64,000 bases of DNA from NCBI GenBank assembly GCA_035380245.1, contig DAOSXA010000003.1, forward strand, positions 62,001 through 126,000, written 5' to 3'. Shown here one piece after another: positions 53,301 to 62,917 of the stretch. This DNA comes from Candidatus Zixiibacteriota bacterium. GTDB taxonomy: Bacteria; Zixibacteria; MSB-5A5; GN15; FEB-12. Every line of letters starts with the position of its first letter. The first letter of the stretch is position 1. The notes under the pieces are model-generated. The model saw only the letters and a list, made by a program, of their open reading frames with translations, was not told the origin of the DNA and did not search any database. The position numbers were made by a program, and so were the translations under genes.

Positions 53301-55293
53301 TGTAAGTCTGGCTGGCGAAGTTACCGCCCGCATCCCAAACACCGATTTCCAGAGTATGCGGCACTGTTCCATCATCGACGCCCGCTACCGGTGTGATCGG
53401 AATCGGACAGCCGATGTAGTTCGCATGATACCCGGTGTTGGTGTAGGTGTCGGCGTTGATACTTGAAGCCAGGCCGCACCAGCCGAGGCCGTCGAACCGG
53501 TACCAGACATGGTCGATCTTGTACTGGTCGGTAGCTGAAATGTCAACCAGCAGCTTGTAGCCTTCATCCGGTGTATAGACATAGGGGGAACCCCATGAGT
53601 AGATATCGTCGCGCACCGGGTTGTTGGCGGTGAAGCTGATTGCCGGATTGACATTGTCCTCAAGAGTCAGATCCAGAGGAGTGTTGTCGGTCATGATCAG
53701 AACATCGAGAGAATCGGTGTAGAGCGAGTTGATCGTAATCTGGGTATTGCCGATTCCAATAACCTGGAACTGGGCAAACGCCAGGGTCGCATCGCCGTAA
53801 CCGGAACCTTCGTATGTAGCGGCTTCAAAAATAAGCGTGCCGCTGGCCGGATCACCACCGACCGGAGCATATACGGTCGGATCAGGATCACCGAGGTAAC
53901 CGTAGTTGTAATCCGCCGAGCCAGGCACGAATTCCAGGACGGCCGGATCAAAATTGACCGTGAAGGAATAAGTCGCCAGACCGACGCTATCCCACGGATC
54001 GCAACTCGGAACAGTCCAGTCAAAAGTCACATCGACATAGTCGAAGACTTCGTAAGTTGAACCGGCGGCATGAGCGCTGGCATTGAACATGGTAGGACTG
54101 TTGTCGATTTCACCGGCGCTGCCGTCAAGCGCATAAGTTGTACCGGCAAGACCGGAGTAGTAGTTGTATCTCCAGACGTTGCTGGCGGCTGAACCGTCAT
54201 CCCAGCCCTGGATACCGTCATGGCCCCAGAGGCAGTTATAACGGATGCGGTTCGAGGTGGTGCCGTTGTCGGCGCCAACCGCGTATTCCGCGAAACCGGT
54301 GCCGCCGCCCATGGTGCCGAGTCCGCCGTTGTCATAGATATCGTTGTATTCGATATCTATGCTGTAGCAGCTATACAGCGAAATAGCGCCAAGCGGGGTG
54401 CCCCAGGTCAGATCGGTACTGTCGGGGTTGGTATCGCTTTGGGCGCAACCGTATATCACGTTGTTGGTGAACCATCCATTGTTGACGCTGAAAGCACCGA
54501 TAGCGGCGAATTCAACGTCAAATATGGTACAACCATCAACCGTAACGTTGCTGGCGGCTGTCAACACCATACCGTAATCTGAGCACTCTGAAATAGTGCA
54601 ACCCAGAATCTGGTTGTTGGCAATCGAGGCCGCGGCCGCGGCCGCAGGTGATTGAATGTCATTCTCGATATGATCGAGGAACACGGCCGGGGCGCGGGTG
54701 ATGCCGGTGAAAGTACAGTTCTCGATAACGTTGTTATCGAGATTCTCACCGCCGGCGTAACTCACCACGCTGATACCGATCCAGCCGTTGGACACAGCCA
54801 GATTGCTGAAAGTACCGCCGTTGGTGCCGCCGTAGAAAGCCGCGAGGTTGTTGTTAAACACACAATTTTCGACCGTCAACCCGGTTGCCATGACGCCCTT
54901 GGTAACGATCGCACCGCGGTAGCCGGATACATTCAAACCGGATATGGTCAGGTCGACCGAACCGAAGACATCGAGAAAGTCCTTTCCGGTGGCGGTAATC
55001 CAGGTCGGAGGATTCGGATTCACGAAGAAGGTAGAATCAGCTCCGCCGACACCGATGATAGCCGAAACGTTCGACGGTACCGTCAGGTCGATATCAGTCG
55101 GATATGTTCCGGGGTAAACCTCGATAACATGCCCGGTTCCGCCGTAAGTGGCGGCGGTCCAAAGGGCCGTGTCCAGGTTGGTGAAGTACGGTGCGGTTCC
55201 GCCTTCTTTAACCATAAAGGTCGCTGCCGAGCCGAAGCCGGCCATTAGCAGCACGACACAGGCAGTGATGAGGAAACTTCTAGTTAGAGACAT
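50326..55293 (-). CDS. Giant secreted surface protein with beta-helix, Ig-like repeats and FlgD-type sorting module
   Basis: A 1655-residue secreted protein. Signal peptide (about 1-23). Residues ~25-410 form a right-handed beta-helix with recurring NCVFNNN/NNVIENCTF motifs. A cohesin-like domain follows (about 415-560, FTVNFDPAVLEFVPGSADY), then about seven Ig-like modules with the repeated element TxDGTKTxYxxxxD..G and VYxxTxDRSGR (570-1340). A calcium-site domain (NYLLGDFDFSGVLEFVEFGD), a second cohesin-like domain (1445-1560), and the sorting module (ALPDSYYLGQNYPNPFNPTT to KKMVLLK) end the protein. GGAGG lies 13 bases before the ATG. Likely a surface adhesin or filament. Confidence 0.85.
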   Translation of the reverse strand: MSLTRSFLITACVVLLMAGFGSAATFMVKEGGTAPYFTNLDTALWTAATYGGTGHVIEVYPGTYPTDIDLTVPSNVSAIIGVGGADSTFFVNPNPPTWITATGKDFLDVFGSVDLTISGLNVSGYRGAIVTKGVMATGLTVENCVFNNNLAAFYGGTNGGTFSNLAVSNGWIGISVVSYAGGENLDNNVIENCTFTGITRAPAVFLDHIENDIQSPAAAAAASIANNQILGCTISECSDYGMVLTAASNVTVDGCTIFDVEFAAIGAFSVNNGWFTNNVIYGCAQSDTNPDSTDLTWGTPLGAISLYSCYSIDIEYNDIYDNGGLGTMGGGTGFAEYAVGADNGTTSNRIRYNCLWGHDGIQGWDDGSAASNVWRYNYYSGLAGTTYALDGSAGEIDNSPTMFNASAHAAGSTYEVFDYVDVTFDWTVPSCDPWDSVGLATYSFTVNFDPAVLEFVPGSADYNYGYLGDPDPTVYAPVGGDPASGTLIFEAATYEGSGYGDATLAFAQFQVIGIGNTQITINSLYTDSLDVLIMTDNTPLDLTLEDNVNPAISFTANNPVRDDIYSWGSPYVYTPDEGYKLLVDISATDQYKIDHVWYRFDGLGWCGLASSINADTYTNTGYHANYIGCPIPITPVAGVDDGTVPHTLEIGVWDAGGNFASQTYTFYIDWTCPTFTSWTMADPTCPVNPDYTNDLTVNLTYVDDGTAVQVEFWSGGSWSGVRETYPKATFDLTAGDGTKTHYARLYDEFLNRSPHRLETIELDQTAPAPHDAWLVVDPTPAKTGVRDIVGDCNFEAASGTMAYIVSEDLADADCASTKWAAMPPPVRPVPMTLSANDGLKTVYFMSRDDAGNVGYTSAQIEFDSTNNGFDQFSINDRSGCTDNRRIRVEFSWSDTDIAYVGLSNNQGGPYTQYDATVYTDSILWNMVNTEGWHTVYGVLIDNIGNYGAESLDSIFLDLTAPTATGITLDDGLGEINWSQTAVVNVEVADPSTDIIQVMAGEVSGTYTVTEAFPPNPFAYDFGTPTEGTLYYLYVQAQDCAGRLLTSELTDAIRFDFTDPVISDVLIDGGATYCNSTTVSVNFTYTESYRKYVYLSEDPAMAGATPLGWGAGPYSFTLSTGDGTKTVYVQTEDRSGRLSTIESATIILDTEAPTGTMTVQQDPVLNPLAAPGYTNSQTGNEIVGIAYPGDAVDMQIINDDWSGNTGWIPVANTFNPWTLKSATDGVYTIRIRFRDMAANVGAWYNATIELDQLAPAPATNFHGTPTASVHLTWDGATEDQYYFFRYNATFDYPIYTDGPAPAPALDEGFYGDVIYGTEYDFGTYPEMDMLTFSLWTVDKAGNTSSTFAFCSATNYLLGDFDFSGVLEFVEFGDIAASYYLTSADAGFCQACDFGPTADGEPDGLPVPDGYVGFDELTIFAYNYSIYGDHLKDAAKLIGADQIAVSTEVPYLKAGDEATFSIDMTGAEGVLAYHLNFAIDAGMVEIVNVQQGDIAAVNGRGFYNQVIDGNSLDLTGAVLSDVFEGSSIATVTVRAKKDGAFDINLVESSVKSADLSEVSVDFSVAKGAALPDSYYLGQNYPNPFNPTTTINFSMREAGHYNLTVFNVAGQVVESFNGYADAGTVSITWNASGVGSGVYFYKLQAADFTDTKKMVLLK

Positions 55294-56304
55294 AATTAAT
55301 TCTCAGCCTCCTAAAACTTCATTAGCAGCTTGCCGAACTAGCTAGGAGCGAACAACTCGTAGGTCTTGTTTAGGCGCTTCGGTAGGTCCGGCGCTTAGAA
55401 GGTCCTGGTCAATTCCACTCAGCTAGTCCGTGTGATTGGACTGAGCGGTAATAGCACAGGAATACTTGACTAAGTTCATTAAGGATGGTAGTTTTGAGGT
55501 GTCGCGGCAGGGGGACCTCAAACCCATGGTGGTACCCAGAAAGGTTTTTGGTTCCTCTGCTCGGCCCTAAATTTACCTCTCGCCAACGTATTCTGTGGTC
55601 TTACTCAATCGTCCTATTCTTGAGTTCTCTACAGAACAAGTCATTTTGATTACTCTTCCTTTAATGCACCTCCTTTCTGGCTACATTTTTCAAAGCCCGG
55701 TAGTCTGATGTTCTTCTGGGAACCGGGAAGAAGTATATTGAGCCGGAGTCCGCCCTGATCGTGATTGATGAGGTTGGCATAACCGGCATTTATTGGATTG
55801 TTGCCGTGCGTGGAGGGAGTTTCATCCGTGCGATTATTACACTGTCTGAACATTGAAGACGTTAGAGTAACCCAGGTCATTCTTCTATAACCAACCAGGC
55901 GGGTGAGACCAACCCGGAGGTTCTCCCATTGCTTTTACCCAGGTTCGCCGTGATCACTGAGCACATGATCTAACTTAATAAACAATCAACAGACATTGAG
56001 TGTCGTTATGCTAACGAACCTGAAGAGACATAGATTAAATAAAATTACCCTATTATTTAACTTGGCCACTTGCCATGCATACTGATTCTGTTATGCATTC
56101 CCTGCGCTATACGGTTTTCTCTGTTGTAGTGCTTGTGGCCAGGGAACCGTGCTTTTCCCTGTTCACTTAAGCCTTGTTAAGTCAATTCTAACTTACTGCG
56201 CTTCGCAAAAATCGCAATAGGGATAACCCCCCATTTTCATCTGGGATTCACCTCAACGAAGGGATCGTGAGGCCAATAGATATCTCAGTATCTATTATCT
56301 ATAA
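55294..56304. other. 1-kb intergenic region upstream of the giant surface gene
   Basis: This region separates the 1655-residue gene from the response regulator. It contains stems such as CTCAGTCC/GGACTAGCTGAG (about 55416-55445) in what would be the 5' leader of the surface gene. The only notable frame is a 76-codon minus-strand ORF (55650-55880) without a recognised family or ribosome site; a decayed gene fragment is possible. No tRNA, riboswitch or IS could be identified. Confidence 0.4.
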
Positions 56305-56952
56305 TCAGATAACTCCTTCCTGGATCGCTAAACGAACGAGTTGCGTGACGTTTCGGCACGACAGTTTTTCCATGACCTTGGCACGATGGTGTTCGACCGT
56401 CTTGGGACTTATATTGAGGTGTTGAGCCACTTCCTTTCCGGAATATCCCTCGACAACTAGTTTCATAACCTCCATCTCTCGCTCGGTAAGAACCTCCAGT
56501 ACGGACTTGCGATCATGACCGTTCCCGCCATTGGCGTAATCCCTGATAACGATCTGGTTGACCGATTTGCTCAGGTAAGTCTGACCTTGCATAACCGCCG
56601 ATACCGCCTCCTGGATTTCGCCCGCTCCCGCTTCCTTGAGCAAATAGCCACAGGCGCCATTACATAAAGCCCTGTACACGTATTCACTCTTATCGTGCAT
56701 GGTCAGAACGATGATTTTCGTATTGGCGCATGCCCGATGGATGTGCTTCATGGCGTTTAGTCCGTCCAGCTCCGGCATGGAGATGTCCAGGAACACGACA
56801 TCCGGCGTGCATTCCTGGATCGGACGAATGGCTTCACGTCCATTGGGAGCGTCACCAACCACTTCGAATTGGCCAATGGAGTCCAGCAGCGATGCCAGGC
56901 CTTGGCGGAAGATCTTGTGATCGTCCACGATAAAGACTCTGGTCCGTTTCAT
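56305..56952 (-). CDS. NarL/FixJ-type response regulator
   Basis: A 215-residue response regulator. The receiver domain (1-120) has the acidic pair DD (10-11), phosphoacceptor Asp56 in VFLDISMP, Thr/Ser in VLTMHDKSEY, and Lys in YLLKEAGAG. A LuxR-type HTH (about 150-210) contains LTEREMEVMKLVVEGYSGKEVAQHLNISPKTVEHHRAKVMEKL. It overlaps the sensor kinase gene by four bases (ATGA). It is the last gene of a two-gene operon. Targets unknown; adjacent surface-protein and carboxypeptidase genes are plausible. Confidence 0.93.
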   Translation of the reverse strand: MKRTRVFIVDDHKIFRQGLASLLDSIGQFEVVGDAPNGREAIRPIQECTPDVVFLDISMPELDGLNAMKHIHRACANTKIIVLTMHDKSEYVYRALCNGACGYLLKEAGAGEIQEAVSAVMQGQTYLSKSVNQIVIRDYANGGNGHDRKSVLEVLTEREMEVMKLVVEGYSGKEVAQHLNISPKTVEHHRAKVMEKLSCRNVTQLVRLAIQEGVI

Positions 56953-59900
56953 GTTGTTAAGTTCCCTCCTGATAAAGGCGTTTCTATTAGGAAGCGGGTT
57001 CCTTGTCCGGGTGAAGTGTCAATCTTAATGGTCCCTCCGACCATTTGAACCCTCTCCGCTATGTTAAGTATTCCGAAATTTTGTTTCTTTTCCCAGTTGG
57101 CCGTGATTTCGGACAGATTGAAGCCACAGCCGTTATCCATGAAGTCTAAAGCTACACTGTTGCGTTCAAGGTGCAGGTTGACAGAAAGTTGTGTTGCCTG
57201 GGCATGACGAGTCACATTGAGGACTAATTCCTGAAACACTCGAAACAGGTTTATGGCCAGGTCCTGATCGAGCCCGGAGTCGTCGCCTTCCACATGGAAG
57301 TGGACATCGATATTAGTCGGCAACTGTCCCAGATACCATTCCATGGTTGCGATTAGTCCCAGCGTGTCCATCATGCGCGGTCTCAGATGCGATGATATTC
57401 TCCTGGTGTCACGCATCGTTTCCGTAATCATGTCGGCTAGTCGTTCGAACAGCTCGCTGTCGCCGTTGTTGGCGCCTTTGATACGCAACTGTTCCACCAT
57501 CATTTTAACGACGCTGAGCTGTTGGGCGATAGAATCATGAAGTTCTCTTGCGACAAAACGTCGGTCGGCTTCTTGCAGTTTTATCAACTGTGATGTGATC
57601 CATTCCAATTGTCGTTTCTTTTTTTGCAGCTCGATTTCCAATACCTGTTGATCCGAGATATCGATTGCGGTGCCGACCAATCCCTGTTGTTGTCCCCCTT
57701 CGTCCTTGATGACCGTGCTTGACATGATTGTCGGGAAGCAGTGTCCGTTTCTATGGCAGTGACCGACCTGACCGTAATGGCTGCCGTGTTCGACGGCGAT
57801 GCTGTTAAATGGCTTTACTTCATCCTGCAATTGCTCCGGGGAGTGAAAGATACTCAGGTGTTTGCCGATCAACTCCTGGGGCTCGTAACCGTGCATACTG
57901 GCCCAGGAGCCGTTTGCATAAGATATATTTCCGTCATTGTCGGCGATCGCTATGCCGGCGATTGTTTGCTCTATGGCAGCTCGAAGATGTCGAAGTTCAT
58001 TGACCTGATTGCGCAACTCGGTGATATCACGGCAGTAAAGAACGATGCGGGTGACCCGGCCATAAGAATTTTTAACGGGGTAGGCGATATGAGAGTAATG
58101 GTGACCGTCGAATGAATCCTCAAAATCAACCGGTTGACCGGAGTCGATGACACGCTTGACAATCTCCAGCCGGTGAGATTGAATCCTCGGTGGAAAGTCT
58201 GTCAGCAGGTATGTCCCAACTAGTTTATTCTCGTTTTTTCCTAGAACATCCTGGAGAGCTTTATTGGCTCGTATGATCCCAAGCCTGGTATCACAGAGGG
58301 ATACCAGATCGTCAGTTGCATTAAGTGTGGCGGTAGCAGACTCTTCGCTTTCCTGTAATTTATCAAGCGCTATTTGACGAAGTGAAATGTCTACTATCAT
58401 AACTATTATTGATTGACGACCCTCGAAGTTGGTGACATGAGCAAACATGTCTACCCAGTGTATCCCGCCAGTTTGATCCAGGATCCTGATCTCTCTTCGA
58501 CTTCTGGAGGTACGATTGTTGGCCAGAGCTTCGTAATCATTTAAAATGGGAAGGCGATCATCAGGGAATACGAATGTGTTGACAGCATCATATACTGACA
58601 TGCCGCGGAGCGTTTCGATGTTAGCTCCGGCCAATTCGGACACTACCGAATTAATAGAGTATACCATATTCCCCTGACAAACAATGACACCCTGTAGCGA
58701 GTTCTCGACTATGGTGCGAAGGTTCTCTTCCTGGATGTGCAGTTTGTTTCGCGCTTCCGCGAGTTTGCGAGCAGCTCTGAGTTTGTCTTTAACCTCTTCC
58801 ATGCCGGCCAATGTCCGGGATAGTTCCTCCTGCTGTTTCTTAATCACTCTGTTTGAATGACGAGTGTGCCTCCAGGCGAGTAAGGCGCCCGTAAGCAGGA
58901 GGAACAAGGGAAGAAATGCCGCCAGGAAAGCCAGCCAGGGACGACGATTAAATATGGTCAACCATGAATTATGTCTGGCTGAGATAGTCAGGAAGCTGGC
59001 TCCATAGTCGGTCGATACTATCACCCTTGTTGGTCGATTTGTCTCAGGGGGAAGAGTTTTCACCCGACTGATGTCAGTACGTGCCTCGATCGGCAGCATG
59101 GCCATTAGCTCCAACTCTTTATTCACGAGGAGGAACTGACGATCGCCGGTGCTCATCAGGATCTGGCGATCACCGGTATCGAGGATATCTACCAGAGAGA
59201 TCAAGTCCAATGGCCCGGCGGAAGAACATTCTGCCATGGGTGTCAATGTTTTGTCGTATGTCGCAATACAACCGTCGTTATATGCGGCAACGAAGATTTG
59301 TTCACTGTTTCCGTGGGCCGGTAAAACCGTCAATGTCTTCACCCAACGATGCTTATCGCCGCCCCATGAATAGGTGGTAACCAGATCGCCTGTTTCCGAG
59401 AAAAGGCACAACGAGCCGGCCGAGTCCGGAGTTGATGAAGACTTGTCGTTACGAACCGGTACGAGAATCTCTAAGCTATCGTTGGAATCGATATCCGCCG
59501 GAACAGGCAGGCCTGTTGAAAAAACAAAACCAAGTGTCTTCATCCATTGTAACTGGCCCTGTTCATCGAGCACTATCAGGTACGAATGGAGATCATCCAT
59601 GTCGCCGACAACGGCCGCGTTCCCCTTGGAGCATATCCCCATGATGATTCGGGGGGGACCTCCCGGGTGAAGGGGAGTTATGTAGAAATTTGAAGCTGAT
59701 ACGATGCCGCTGATTTCGAATCGCCATAGGCAAGTGTCCCGACTGGGAGAGAAACAAATCAGCTCACGTGGGTACAGGTCGTAACCGACATCAACGTTGA
59801 TGAATAACTCTGGTTTATAGTCGTGGTCGATATCGCCGGCGGCAAGTATCCGGCCGCTCCCGTCCCAATGACCGCTGCCGTCAAGGTCTGTACCATGACT

Positions 59901-60392
59901 CAGAGGTACGCGATGACTTGTCTTGGATGGAACATCCAGTATCTCCAACCATATAGTATCGACATACCTGTAGAAAGTAGCGATTTCATCGGTTCCATCG
60001 ATATCCGTATCGATGGCGAAACAGTCGAAGATCGTTGATGCCGGGAAATTGTAATGCCAGACAGCTTCCGTACATTCCAGGTCATTATAGAATATGATGC
60101 AGGCGTTGGTATCGGGGAATTTCCATCGGTTGACTATCCGATAGGAAGCATAGCTGGTATCGCTGCCATTACGGTACAATCCCCAGAAACCGGTGGTGGC
60201 GTTTCCCGCGTCGGTGAAAACATCTAATTTATTTTCAATGACTAGACGGTAGGGAAGACTAAATGAATCCTCACCAGGATCAAGAAAGACATGCTCTGCA
60301 GGATAAACAGAGGACGAAAATAATAATAATACAACAAACGCCAATAAAAGCGCGCTTTTGGCCGTGCTGAGGCTAAACATGGTGGTACCCAT
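56949..60392 (-). CDS. NarL-family sensor histidine kinase with extracytoplasmic propeller and three PAS domains
   Basis: An 1147-residue kinase. Signal/TM1 (about 6-31); a ~440-residue extracytoplasmic FG-GAP-like propeller (DTDIDGTDEIATFY, GDIDHDYKPELFINVD, PADIDSNDSLEILVPVRND); TM2 (about 480-503, PWLAFLAAFLPLFLLLTGAL); a coiled coil (505-560); three PAS domains (about 560-680, 690-800, 810-930); HisKA_3 with His near 952 in RFVARELHDSIAQQLSVVK; and an HATPase with N-box FQELVLNVTRHA (about 1055) and DNGCGFN (about 1087). It phosphorylates the adjacent LuxR-type regulator. The propeller suggests a large or polymeric external ligand, an inference. Confidence 0.9.
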   Translation of the reverse strand: MGTTMFSLSTAKSALLLAFVVLLLFSSSVYPAEHVFLDPGEDSFSLPYRLVIENKLDVFTDAGNATTGFWGLYRNGSDTSYASYRIVNRWKFPDTNACIIFYNDLECTEAVWHYNFPASTIFDCFAIDTDIDGTDEIATFYRYVDTIWLEILDVPSKTSHRVPLSHGTDLDGSGHWDGSGRILAAGDIDHDYKPELFINVDVGYDLYPRELICFSPSRDTCLWRFEISGIVSASNFYITPLHPGGPPRIIMGICSKGNAAVVGDMDDLHSYLIVLDEQGQLQWMKTLGFVFSTGLPVPADIDSNDSLEILVPVRNDKSSSTPDSAGSLCLFSETGDLVTTYSWGGDKHRWVKTLTVLPAHGNSEQIFVAAYNDGCIATYDKTLTPMAECSSAGPLDLISLVDILDTGDRQILMSTGDRQFLLVNKELELMAMLPIEARTDISRVKTLPPETNRPTRVIVSTDYGASFLTISARHNSWLTIFNRRPWLAFLAAFLPLFLLLTGALLAWRHTRHSNRVIKKQQEELSRTLAGMEEVKDKLRAARKLAEARNKLHIQEENLRTIVENSLQGVIVCQGNMVYSINSVVSELAGANIETLRGMSVYDAVNTFVFPDDRLPILNDYEALANNRTSRSRREIRILDQTGGIHWVDMFAHVTNFEGRQSIIVMIVDISLRQIALDKLQESEESATATLNATDDLVSLCDTRLGIIRANKALQDVLGKNENKLVGTYLLTDFPPRIQSHRLEIVKRVIDSGQPVDFEDSFDGHHYSHIAYPVKNSYGRVTRIVLYCRDITELRNQVNELRHLRAAIEQTIAGIAIADNDGNISYANGSWASMHGYEPQELIGKHLSIFHSPEQLQDEVKPFNSIAVEHGSHYGQVGHCHRNGHCFPTIMSSTVIKDEGGQQQGLVGTAIDISDQQVLEIELQKKKRQLEWITSQLIKLQEADRRFVARELHDSIAQQLSVVKMMVEQLRIKGANNGDSELFERLADMITETMRDTRRISSHLRPRMMDTLGLIATMEWYLGQLPTNIDVHFHVEGDDSGLDQDLAINLFRVFQELVLNVTRHAQATQLSVNLHLERNSVALDFMDNGCGFNLSEITANWEKKQNFGILNIAERVQMVGGTIKIDTSPGQGTRFLIETPLSGGNLTT

Positions 60393-60903
60393 ACTTCGCT
60401 TTGTTCAGCACAATTAAGCAACGGTGTTCGAATTTGTCAACTAATCCAACTTCCATCAGACCAAAATCCTGATCGACAGGTCCGATGAAGAACCATGATG
60501 CTGTATCTTTGGACCGATTCTCCTTACTCATTCCATGGAGTGAAATCCGCATTGTCAGCGGTTACTACACTATTGGTCTCCCCGACACATTACTAAGCAT
60601 GAATGAAATCAAAGATGAACGGTCGGCATTAATGGTATTGTCGGTAAATGGGGGATGTCCCTATATATGAAAATAGGTGAAATCACCTATAATTTTATAG
60701 TACATGTCTGATTATATCGGAATGTGCAGTTTGAAAACGAGGAATGTAATACATCTGAATAATGGATAGATCTATAATGAAGTAAACAAACGCATCACTG
60801 AGCCTGGATAAAATAGGCTATGATTAAGGAAGACAAAGGAATACTGTGATAGCTTGCGCTTATTGCCCCGGTCTGTGATGATACACATCCTATATCAGAT
60901 CTA
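60393..60903. other. AT-rich intergenic region without recognised features
   Basis: About 510 bases upstream of the sensor-kinase operon and downstream of the carboxypeptidase gene terminator. No tRNA, repeat or convincing gene was seen; short ORFs here lack ribosome sites. Confidence 0.4.
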
Positions 60904-60942
60904 AAGAAAAGCGGATTGTCCGATTAACCGGGCAATCCGCTG
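60904..60942 (-). terminator. Terminator after the M14 carboxypeptidase gene
   Basis: The stem GCGGATTG/CAATCCGC with inner CCG/CGG pairing is followed on the minus strand by TTTTCTTT, 23 bases past the stop. Confidence 0.75.
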
Positions 60943-60964
60943 CTGCCGTATACTCTCAACGGTT

Positions 60965-62917
60965 TTACGGACACGGAGCCGGGGCTGGGCCGTTCTGGAA
61001 CATATATGTAACCAGATAAACCAGATCGGCGATATCCGGTCCGGAACCGCTGCCGTTGATGTCAACTTCTCCTGGACATCCCCCCTCAGGGCCGGATTGG
61101 AACATATACGAGACAAGGTAAACCAGGTCGCTAATATCTATCGATATCTCACCCGGGCTACCATCGGCCAGGATGTCGCCGCGAAGGCCGGCTATACAGC
61201 AGATGGGATCACAGGCATCACCGATTCCATCGTGATCCATATCTTCCTGTTCGGGATTGGCGATATTGATGCAGTTGTCTATCGGATCGATCACACCGTC
61301 GTTATCGAGATCGGCGTCAAGAGCACGCATATAAACCGAGAATACCAGAGTGTCGGTCTTAAGCGATAATGAGTCAGTCACCTGTAGAGTGATGGAAGCC
61401 GGTACCCTTAATTCCGGATCGACACCCTCAATGCCCTGCGGCGAAAGTCTGAGCTCGATATGGATACTGTCACCCGGTGCGAGCTGCTCCTCGATGGGTG
61501 TCATCTCAAACCAATCGGTATAAGTCGATCCGAAGGAATAGTTGAAATTGAAAGTCAGCGATCGAACCGGATCGATATTGGCAAAAGATACCGTGTCGAC
61601 GAAATCGGATTCATAATAAGCCGCGGCTGTATCGTAAGCCCATAAGTCAGTCCCGACCGAGCGGGATGGAGTATCGTTAAGTTGAGCGGCAATCTGCAGC
61701 AGATACATGTTGACCGAGTGGAACCGGGTAAGCAATCGTGGCACATCATCCAGGTCGGGCCAGAACCCGTCACCGGCTTCGATCAGATATGAAAAGCATT
61801 TCCGTCTTTGTGTCTGGTCGCCATAGGTCCAGTCATAAGCGGTTCCGTTGGGACCGCCCGTCGAGAAAAAACCGTAAGTAAGAGAACAGAAGCCTATATC
61901 GCACATGGTCAGGGTAGAGGGTAGTTGCTGGCATTCATCGATGAAAACCGGAGTGAGGAAGAAATTATACGGGATGTTCATGAAGTTACCGTAAGAATGG
62001 TAGTGGATCGAAGCACAGAAATCATGGGCATTGTAGAAATCGCGCATTACCTGGGCCTCAGGTTCGGAAAACGGACCGGCGCCGCGATATATCTCCGAAG
62101 CACCCTGCGTCGATGAACCGATGTCGTTGTAACCCCAGCCATAACCGAAATTGCGGTTAAGGTCGATGCCGTAGGAACCATCGCCGTTGTCTCGTCGATT
62201 CTTGCGCCACATGCCGCCGCCGTCCGGATTAGTCAGTTCGTTATAGACGAAACCGTCCGGATTGACTACGAAAATTACCCAGATTTCGGTATTGTCGATG
62301 ATGTTTTTAATATCGTACTGGTCGTGGAACGTCAGCAGTTGTTTCACGGTGTACAGCAGTATTTCATAGGTTATCACTTCGCGGGCGTGAATAAGACCGT
62401 TGAGTTGTACCTCCGGTTCGTCTTCGTCGACCGTCACGTTGTCTGATATTTTCATCGCCACAATCGGGCGTCCCTCAAGACTGTGCCCGATCGTATCGAG
62501 GAGAGCCAGGTCGGGGTATACGCTCACGAGTGAATCCGCTTCAGTCAGAATTTCATCGTAGGTATGAAAACCACCCATTGACTTGTTCGGATCGATCCGT
62601 GCTCGGTTATACTCCTCACAGTTTTCGATCAGAACTTCGCCATGAAAACGTTCGATTAGAAGTTTGGTTTCATCATAGACGGCGACTACCTCCAGTGATG
62701 AGTCCGGGTAATGTCTGACGACATCGAAACCGTAAGACTGGAATTCTTCAAGCAGATCCAACGCGACGGGAGGAACTTTGACCAATGCATGATTTTGATA
62801 ACCTGATGATGGATCTGAATCGGCGGCTGATACAGCGCCAGGCAGGAGCGTCAATAGAAGACCGGCACTCAGGCAAACAGTGAGAAGGAGACGAACAAGA
62901 CTAAAATTTTTGAACAT
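60965..62917 (-). CDS. Secreted M14 zinc carboxypeptidase with C-terminal dockerin
   Basis: A 650-residue secreted protease. Signal peptide (about 1-31, ending AVSA-AD), a propeptide (32-110), then an M14 domain (about 115-410). Zinc ligands are His and Glu in NGLIHAREVITYE (near 177/180) and His in SIHYHSYGNF (near 304). Substrate-binding residues are in GIDLNRNFGYGW, and the catalytic Glu in YLIEAGDGFWP (near 380). A beta-sandwich follows (430-560), then a single TSP3-like loop (PEQEDMDHDGIGDACD) and a dockerin pair (DISDLVYLVSYMFQSG, GPDIADLVYLVTYMFQNG). GGGAG precedes the ATG by nine bases. It probably trims peptides outside the cell or at a cohesin-bearing surface. Confidence 0.9.
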   Translation of the reverse strand: MFKNFSLVRLLLTVCLSAGLLLTLLPGAVSAADSDPSSGYQNHALVKVPPVALDLLEEFQSYGFDVVRHYPDSSLEVVAVYDETKLLIERFHGEVLIENCEEYNRARIDPNKSMGGFHTYDEILTEADSLVSVYPDLALLDTIGHSLEGRPIVAMKISDNVTVDEDEPEVQLNGLIHAREVITYEILLYTVKQLLTFHDQYDIKNIIDNTEIWVIFVVNPDGFVYNELTNPDGGGMWRKNRRDNGDGSYGIDLNRNFGYGWGYNDIGSSTQGASEIYRGAGPFSEPEAQVMRDFYNAHDFCASIHYHSYGNFMNIPYNFFLTPVFIDECQQLPSTLTMCDIGFCSLTYGFFSTGGPNGTAYDWTYGDQTQRRKCFSYLIEAGDGFWPDLDDVPRLLTRFHSVNMYLLQIAAQLNDTPSRSVGTDLWAYDTAAAYYESDFVDTVSFANIDPVRSLTFNFNYSFGSTYTDWFEMTPIEEQLAPGDSIHIELRLSPQGIEGVDPELRVPASITLQVTDSLSLKTDTLVFSVYMRALDADLDNDGVIDPIDNCINIANPEQEDMDHDGIGDACDPICCIAGLRGDILADGSPGEISIDISDLVYLVSYMFQSGPEGGCPGEVDINGSGSGPDIADLVYLVTYMFQNGPAPAPCP

